Below are positions 6,600 through 10,322 of a stretch of 10,322 nt of DNA, in pieces. Made by a program: the position numbers and the translations under genes. This DNA is from JBBSEZ01 sp038239195 (GTDB lineage: Bacteria; Planctomycetota; Planctomycetia; Gemmatales; Gemmataceae): NCBI GenBank assembly GCA_038239195.1, contig JBBSEZ010000363.1, positions 1-10,322 on the forward strand, in the 5' to 3' direction. The notes beneath the pieces were generated by a model. That model was given only the letters and a program-made list of their open reading frames with translations, did no database searches and was not told where the DNA came from. The first letter of the stretch is position 1; each line of letters opens with the position of its first letter.

Positions 6600-7934
6600 A
6601 TGGTGGACCATCTGATCGACCTCAAGTCGTTGCTCGTCGAGAAGCCGGATTGCGACGCCGGCACGGTGCAGCAACTGCGGACGGCGCTCGCCCAGGGGGG
6701 CACCCAGTACCGCACGCTCCGCGACGTGACCGAGGTGCTCAAGAAGAAGCTCGAGGCGGCGCCGCCGGCCCAGGCGAAGACCTGGCACCTGAAGATCGGC
6801 ATCGCCTCGTTCTTCCTCGGCTTCGCCGGGCAGGCCGTCGAGCACCTGCGGCAGGTCGATACCGCCCTGGCCTGCTACTACCTCGGCCGGTCGCTCGCCT
6901 CGCGCCAGGAGTACGACGAGGCGCTCAAGGCCTACGACAAGGCGGAGAAGGCCGGCTACAACGCCAACCAGGTGCGCCTGCAACGGGCGGGCATCTACCG
7001 CCTCAAGGGCGACCTGGCCGACGCCCGCAAGCTGCTCAACCAGCTCCAGGACCTGGGCAGCCATAGCGCCGAATACCACTTTCAGCTCGCGAGCTGCCAT
7101 CTGTCGGAGGGCGAGCGCCCCACCGCCATCAAGCACCTCGAACGCGCCGTGGAGCTCGACCCGGGCCACACCAGCGCCCTGTTCCAGCTCGGCCACGCCA
7201 ACGACCTGGCCGGCAACGACGACGATGCCATCACGTTCTACGAGCGCTGCCTGAAGTATCCGCCGGTGAACGTCGGCACGCTGATGAACCTGGGCGTGCT
7301 CTACGAGGACTACGGCAAGTACGACAAGGCGGTGGAGTGCTATCGGCGCGTGCTCGCGGCGCGCCCCACCGATGAAGAGGCCAGGCTGTTCCACAAGGAC
7401 GCCCAGGCCTCGCAGACGATGGAATACAACCCGGAGGAGGAGCAGAACTTCAGCAAGTTCAGCCAGGTGCTGGAGATCCCGGTGACCGACTTCGAGCTGT
7501 CGGTCCGCAGCCGAAACTGCCTGAAGAAGATGAACATCCGCACGCTGGGCGACCTGACGCGCGTCAGCGAGCAGCAATTGCTGAGCAGCAAGAACTTCGG
7601 CGAGACGTCGCTGGGCGAGATCAAAGAGATGATGGCCCAGAAGGGCTTGCGCCTGGGCCAGTCGCTCGAGGAGGGCGCCCAGAACGAGATGCGCTATCGC
7701 CCCCAGCAACCGCTCAGCGAGCAGGAACAGGCCAAGCTCAACAAGCCGGTCAGCGACCTCAACCTGTCGGTGCGCGCCCGCAAGTGCATGAACCGGCTGG
7801 GGCTCAACACCCTGGCCGACCTCGTCCAGCGCACGGCGGACGAACTGCTGGAGTCGAAGAACTTCGGGCAGACCTCGCTCTCGGAGGTGCGCGAAAAGCT
7901 CGCCCAGCACGGCCTCACCCTCCGCGGGGACTAA
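6600..7934 (+). CDS. TPR protein with tandem RNA polymerase alpha C-terminal-like domains
   Basis: A 444-residue soluble protein. After an N-terminal helical region (1-85) come about five TPR units (roughly 87-120, 121-153, 155-188, 189-222, 224-257; for example YDEALKAYDKAEKAG and YDKAVECYRRVLAARP). Then follow two copies of the RpoA C-terminal domain, at 293-353 and 382-442, joined by a Gln/Glu-rich linker. Each copy has the pattern (V)xDxxLSVRxxxC...LxDL...LLxSKNFGxTSLxE of alphaCTD. Against E. coli alpha, Arg265 is kept in both (Arg303, Arg392), as are Cys269, Gly296 and Ser299. Asn268 is kept only in the first (Asn306; Lys395 in the second), and Lys298 is Thr in both. There is no alpha N-terminal assembly domain, so this is not RpoA. 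It could bind UP-element-like DNA or transcription factors, with the TPRs recruiting partners; this role is inferred. The ATG at 6600 follows GGAG by about nine bases. It stands alone on its strand until the repeat at 7937. Confidence 0.9.
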   Translation: MVDHLIDLKSLLVEKPDCDAGTVQQLRTALAQGGTQYRTLRDVTEVLKKKLEAAPPAQAKTWHLKIGIASFFLGFAGQAVEHLRQVDTALACYYLGRSLASRQEYDEALKAYDKAEKAGYNANQVRLQRAGIYRLKGDLADARKLLNQLQDLGSHSAEYHFQLASCHLSEGERPTAIKHLERAVELDPGHTSALFQLGHANDLAGNDDDAITFYERCLKYPPVNVGTLMNLGVLYEDYGKYDKAVECYRRVLAARPTDEEARLFHKDAQASQTMEYNPEEEQNFSKFSQVLEIPVTDFELSVRSRNCLKKMNIRTLGDLTRVSEQQLLSSKNFGETSLGEIKEMMAQKGLRLGQSLEEGAQNEMRYRPQQPLSEQEQAKLNKPVSDLNLSVRARKCMNRLGLNTLADLVQRTADELLESKNFGQTSLSEVREKLAQHGLTLRGD

Positions 7935-7936
7935 TC

Positions 7937-8090
7937 GAAGAGGAATTAGCCACAGATGAACACAGATGAACGCGGATAAGACAAAAGGCAAAGGCGAGTA
8001 GAGAGATAGGCGGGCGCGGTCTTGGCCCCTTCTCTGCTCATTCTCTCTTATCCGTGTTCATCTGTGTTCATCTGTGGCTAATTCCTCTTC
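7937..8090. repeat. 154-bp inverted-repeat element with 45-bp arms
   Basis: The arms 7937-7981 and 8046-8090 are reverse complements at 44 of 45 positions; the single difference makes CGCGG on one side and CACGG (reversed) on the other. Each arm contains the ten-base unit CACAGATGAA twice in tandem plus a degenerate third unit (CRCGGATAA). The 64-base centre shows no gene. I recall this CACAGATGAACACAGATGAA family as a widespread intergenic repeat in many unrelated bacteria, where it yields false peptides such as FICVHLWLI; this is memory, not a search. It starts two bases after the TPR-protein stop codon and ends 23 bases before the tgt start, so it may act as a transcription terminator (a T-rich run follows 8090) or may have displaced the tgt promoter. 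I saw no flanking target duplication. Confidence 0.85.
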
Positions 8091-8113
8091 TTTTCTTTGT
8101 GGTTCACAATCTG

Positions 8114-9223
8114 ATGGCGATCGCGTTCGAGTTGCTGGCCACCGACGGCGCGGCGAGGCGGGGGCGCCTGACGACGCCGCACGGCGTCGTCGAGACGCCG
8201 GTGTTCATGCCCGTCGGCACGCAGGCGACCGTGAAGGGGCTGACGCCGGCGCAGCTCGAGGGCGTCGGCGCGCAGATCGTCCTCGGCAATACCTACCACC
8301 TCGCGCTACGGCCCGGCGACGAGCTGATCGCCGAGCAGGGCGGGCTGCATCGCTTCATGAACTGGCACCGGCCCATCCTCACCGACAGCGGTGGGTTTCA
8401 GGTCTACAGCCTCGCCCAGTCGCGAAAGATCACCGACGAGGGGGCCGTGTTCCGCTCGCACGTCGATGGCGCACTCTTCGAGCTCAGCCCGGAACGGGCC
8501 GTGGCGATCCAGGAGAACCTCGGCTCCGACGTCGCCATGTGCCTCGACGAGTGCCCCCCCGCCGATACGCCCGACGAGTATCTGCGCGTGGCGGTGGAGA
8601 GGACGATCCTCTGGGCAGAGCGCTGCCGGTCGGCGCACCGCCGAGTCGATCAGGCCCTGTTCGCCATCGTCCAGGGCGGGACCAACCTCGACCTGCGCGA
8701 GCGCTGCGCGCGAGCGCTGACGGCAATGGACTTCCCGGGACACGCGCTGGGCGGGTTCAGCGTGGGCGAGACGGCGGCGCAGATGGTCGCGGCGCTGGGG
8801 CCGGCGGCGGCGCTGCTGCCGGCGCACAAGCCGCGCTACTTGATGGGAGTGGGCCGGCCCGAGGACGTCGTCGAGGCGATCGCCTGCGGCATCGACCTGT
8901 TCGACTGCGTGATGCCGACGCGCAGCGGGCGGAACGCGCTGGCGTTCACGATGGCCGGCCCCGTCAAGATGCGCAACGCGATCCACAAGCGAGATCCTCG
9001 CCCGCTGGAGTCTGATTGTCCGTGCTACGTGTGCCGCGGCTTCAGCCGGGCCTACTTGCACCACCTGTTCCTGGCGGACGAGATGCTCGGGCCGACGCTC
9101 CTGTCGCTGCACAACGTCGCATTTTACTGCCGGCTGATGGCCGAGGCGCGAAGCGCGATCGAGCAGGGCCGCTACCACGAGCTCCGCGCAGTCTGCCTTG
9201 CCCGCTGGCGCGGGCCGTCCTAG
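8114..9223 (+). CDS. tgt: tRNA-guanine transglycosylase (queuine synthesis)
   Basis: A 369-residue bacterial Tgt, which swaps guanine 34 for preQ1 in tRNAs for Asp, Asn, His and Tyr. Key residues sit where they should: TDSGGFQ with general base Asp91, GIDLFDCVMPTRSGRNA with nucleophile Asp264, and the zinc site Cys302, Cys304, Cys307 and His333 (numbers that coincide with those of E. coli Tgt). The QGG substrate loop (FAIVQGG) is also present. The ATG at 8114 begins the family homology; the frame runs open upstream into the repeat, giving a false hydrophobic extension (FICVHLWLIP) that should not be annotated. No Shine-Dalgarno sequence precedes 8114. yajC starts 46 bases downstream and secD follows, a gene order common across bacteria, so co-transcription is likely. 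Confidence 0.96.
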   Translation: MAIAFELLATDGAARRGRLTTPHGVVETPVFMPVGTQATVKGLTPAQLEGVGAQIVLGNTYHLALRPGDELIAEQGGLHRFMNWHRPILTDSGGFQVYSLAQSRKITDEGAVFRSHVDGALFELSPERAVAIQENLGSDVAMCLDECPPADTPDEYLRVAVERTILWAERCRSAHRRVDQALFAIVQGGTNLDLRERCARALTAMDFPGHALGGFSVGETAAQMVAALGPAAALLPAHKPRYLMGVGRPEDVVEAIACGIDLFDCVMPTRSGRNALAFTMAGPVKMRNAIHKRDPRPLESDCPCYVCRGFSRAYLHHLFLADEMLGPTLLSLHNVAFYCRLMAEARSAIEQGRYHELRAVCLARWRGPS

Positions 9224-9269
9224 AATGAGCGCTTTCGACCACAGGGCCCCGCTGCCGGAGAGGCCGCCG

Positions 9270-9647
9270 ATGTTCCACGAGTTCGTGCTGTTCGCGCAAG
9301 GCGAGGCCCCGAAAGGGGGCGGCGGGCCATTGAGCGATCCCATGTTGCCCATCCTTCTGATGGGGCTGTTGTTCCTGTTCTGGATGTTCATCATCCGGCC
9401 CATGGGCCGGCGCCAGCAGCAGGAGCGCGACGCCATGCTCTCCACGATGACCAAGAACGACAAGGTGCTGACCCACGCGGGGATCTACGGCACCGTCATC
9501 TCCGTCAGCGAGAAGGAAGACGAGATCGTCGTCAAGGTGGACGACAATACGCGCATGCGCATGACCAAGGGCAGCATCGCGCGGAACCTGACGCGCGAGG
9601 AGGCGGCCAAGGCCGCGAAGGTCCCGAAGAAAGAAGGCGCGGCCTGA
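9270..9647 (+). CDS. yajC: Preprotein translocase subunit YajC
   Basis: A 125-residue inner-membrane protein, the small partner of SecD-SecF in the accessory export complex. A Gly-rich N-terminus is followed by one membrane helix (about 24-42), then the cytosolic signature RPMGRRQQQ (43-51), and the conserved small domain around DKVLTHAGIYGTVISVSEKEDEIVVKV with a basic, Ala/Lys-rich tail. The ATG at 9270 has GGAGAGG six bases upstream. An in-frame ATG at 9225, two bases after the tgt stop, would add 15 polar residues but lacks a ribosome site. tgt lies upstream and secD downstream; a strong stem-loop divides yajC from secD. Confidence 0.95.
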   Translation: MFHEFVLFAQGEAPKGGGGPLSDPMLPILLMGLLFLFWMFIIRPMGRRQQQERDAMLSTMTKNDKVLTHAGIYGTVISVSEKEDEIVVKVDDNTRMRMTKGSIARNLTREEAAKAAKVPKKEGAA

Positions 9648-9653
9648 TTCGCT

Positions 9654-9716
9654 CCGTTTAGCGACGCTTCGCAGAATCGTCTTTCTCGGGCGCTTCTGCG
9701 AAGCGTCGCTAAACGG
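9654..9716. repeat. REP-like stem-loop between yajC and secD
   Basis: 9654-9676 and 9694-9716 are perfect 23-bp inverted copies (CCGTTTAGCGACGCTTCGC plus AGAA) around a 17-base loop. It begins seven bases after the yajC stop. The 15-base core recurs at 228-242 on the truD 3' end, so this is a dispersed repeat rather than a one-off terminator. No U-run follows the stem. In the message it would form a very stable hairpin that could protect the upstream tgt-yajC RNA or reduce read-through into secD. Confidence 0.85.
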
Positions 9717-9772
9717 GGCCAAGGGGGCGAGGACACGCCGTACGGTCCAACGGAAAGGCATGAAGTCCGACC

Positions 9773-10322
9773 ATGAGAAGGTTCCTGACGCGAATCCTGG
9801 TTTGTGTGCTGCCCGTGCTCTTCGCGGGCTTTGTGGTTGCCAAGGCCTCCAGAGACTACGTCGGGGGCCGCGGAGGCTTCCGGCTGGGCGTCGATCTGGT
9901 AGGCGGCACCATCCTCGTCTACGAAGTGGACGAGACGAAGATGCCGACCGACAAGGACTTCAAGGCGGAGGACCTCGCCGCCGCCCTGAAGCGGCGCATC
10001 GACCCCGCCGACCTTTACAACATCACCATCCGCCCCATCCAGGGCAGCCCGCCGCGCGTGGAGATCATCTTGCCCACCGGCGGGCGCTACCAGGTGGAGC
10101 GCGAGCAGCGCGAGTGGCAAGAGGTCCTCAACCAGGCCGCGGCGGACTGGCCCGGCGACAAGGGCGACGCCAATTACAGCGAGGTGCCACGCGGCAGCGG
10201 CGGGCCCGCGGCGCTCACGGACGCGATCGCGGCGACGTACAAGAACGCCAACCGCGACGAGGTCTCCGCGTGGGTCGAGAGCAAGACCCGCACCGGCGGC
10301 AAGGAAAAGCGCTTCCTGACCA
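9773..10322 (+). CDS. secD: Protein translocase subunit SecD, N-terminal part
   Basis: The first 183 codons of SecD run off the right edge. SecD with SecF uses the proton gradient to pull exported proteins through SecYEG. The start has a basic MRRFLTR followed by a membrane helix (about 8-23), then the family signature LGVDLVGGTILVYEVD (38-53) and the first periplasmic P1 region, including DLAAALKRRIDPADLYNITIRP and a VEIILPTGG strand. The ATG at 9773 is the first possible start after an in-frame TGA at 9761; a GGAAAGG lies 14 bases upstream, a longer gap than ideal. About 55 residues after the P1 strand (QREWQEVLNQ onward) are not a typical SecD match and may be a lineage-specific insertion. 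Whether it continues as a SecD-SecF fusion cannot be seen. Confidence 0.92.
   Translation, partial: MRRFLTRILVCVLPVLFAGFVVAKASRDYVGGRGGFRLGVDLVGGTILVYEVDETKMPTDKDFKAEDLAAALKRRIDPADLYNITIRPIQGSPPRVEIILPTGGRYQVEREQREWQEVLNQAAADWPGDKGDANYSEVPRGSGGPAALTDAIAATYKNANRDEVSAWVESKTRTGGKEKRFLT

Noticed and set aside
5289..7991. 900-residue - strand open frame opposite the TPR-alphaCTD gene
   Set aside because: Its translation is a low-complexity Leu/Ala/Arg/Val shadow and it starts in the 154-bp repeat; the true - strand gene in part of this region is the THUMP methyltransferase in another frame.
8054..8113. N-terminal extension of Tgt reading MFICVHLWLIP
   Set aside because: It is translated from the inverted repeat; the extension is absent from Tgt proteins, and catalytic residue numbering matches E. 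coli when the ATG at 8114 is used.
9760..9772. ATG at 9760 as the secD start, since GGAAAGG lies close to it
   Set aside because: It is in another frame and gives an Arg/Pro-rich shadow; the SecD frame has a stop at 9761 and starts at 9773.
1..10322. CRISPR array, tRNA/rRNA genes, transposase or integrase genes, toxin-antitoxin or defence operon
   Set aside because: I saw no regularly spaced repeats, cloverleaf-like sequence or matching protein family in any frame; the only mobile-element traces are the short non-coding repeats listed.

Overview
This is a very GC-rich stretch of bacterial chromosome from a free-living-type genome. Gene styles point to a planctomycete, probably near Gemmataceae. 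The pointers are a TPR protein ending in two RNA-polymerase alpha C-terminal-like domains, a zinc-ribbon membrane protein with a long acidic linker and a characteristic C-terminal membrane region, a CHAT-domain protein tail, and abundant palindromic repeats in the gaps. The taxonomic call is inference from gene content; the window holds no rRNA or other marker.

Layout. 1-136 is the C-terminal tail of a CHAT-domain protein on the + strand. Facing it is truD (- strand, tRNA pseudouridine synthase), which shares a 51-bp divergent start region with an aldehyde dehydrogenase (+). A YbaK/EbsC-type aminoacyl-tRNA deacylase follows the dehydrogenase. Next comes an 88-bp non-autonomous inverted-repeat element with an apparent 8-bp target duplication, sitting exactly at the deacylase stop codon. 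On the - strand from 6394 down to 3506 lies a three-gene run: a THUMP-domain RNA methyltransferase, a zinc-ribbon/acidic-linker membrane protein, and a small lipoprotein. On the + strand from 6600 come the TPR-tandem alphaCTD protein, a 154-bp inverted-repeat element with 45-bp arms, and then tgt-yajC-secD. That last trio is the widely conserved queuosine/Sec-translocon cluster, and secD runs off the window.

How the genes fit together. Four genes act on RNA or tRNA quality: truD (pseudouridine), the YbaK-like deacylase (removal of mischarged amino acids), the THUMP methyltransferase and tgt (queuosine). yajC and secD belong to the SecDF-YajC export complex. The zinc-ribbon membrane protein and lipoprotein genes are separated by two bases and are probably translated together at the cell envelope; their function is unknown.

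The most unusual items are the TPR-tandem alphaCTD protein, a plausible transcription-associated factor outside RNA polymerase itself, and the non-coding repeats. Three different palindromic elements sit directly at or within a few bases of stop codons (truD, the deacylase and the TPR protein). A fourth, a perfect 23-bp-arm stem-loop sharing its core with the truD one, separates yajC from secD. Apart from these elements and short leaders no intergenic stretch exceeds about 200 bases, and I see no tRNA, rRNA, CRISPR array or transposase gene.
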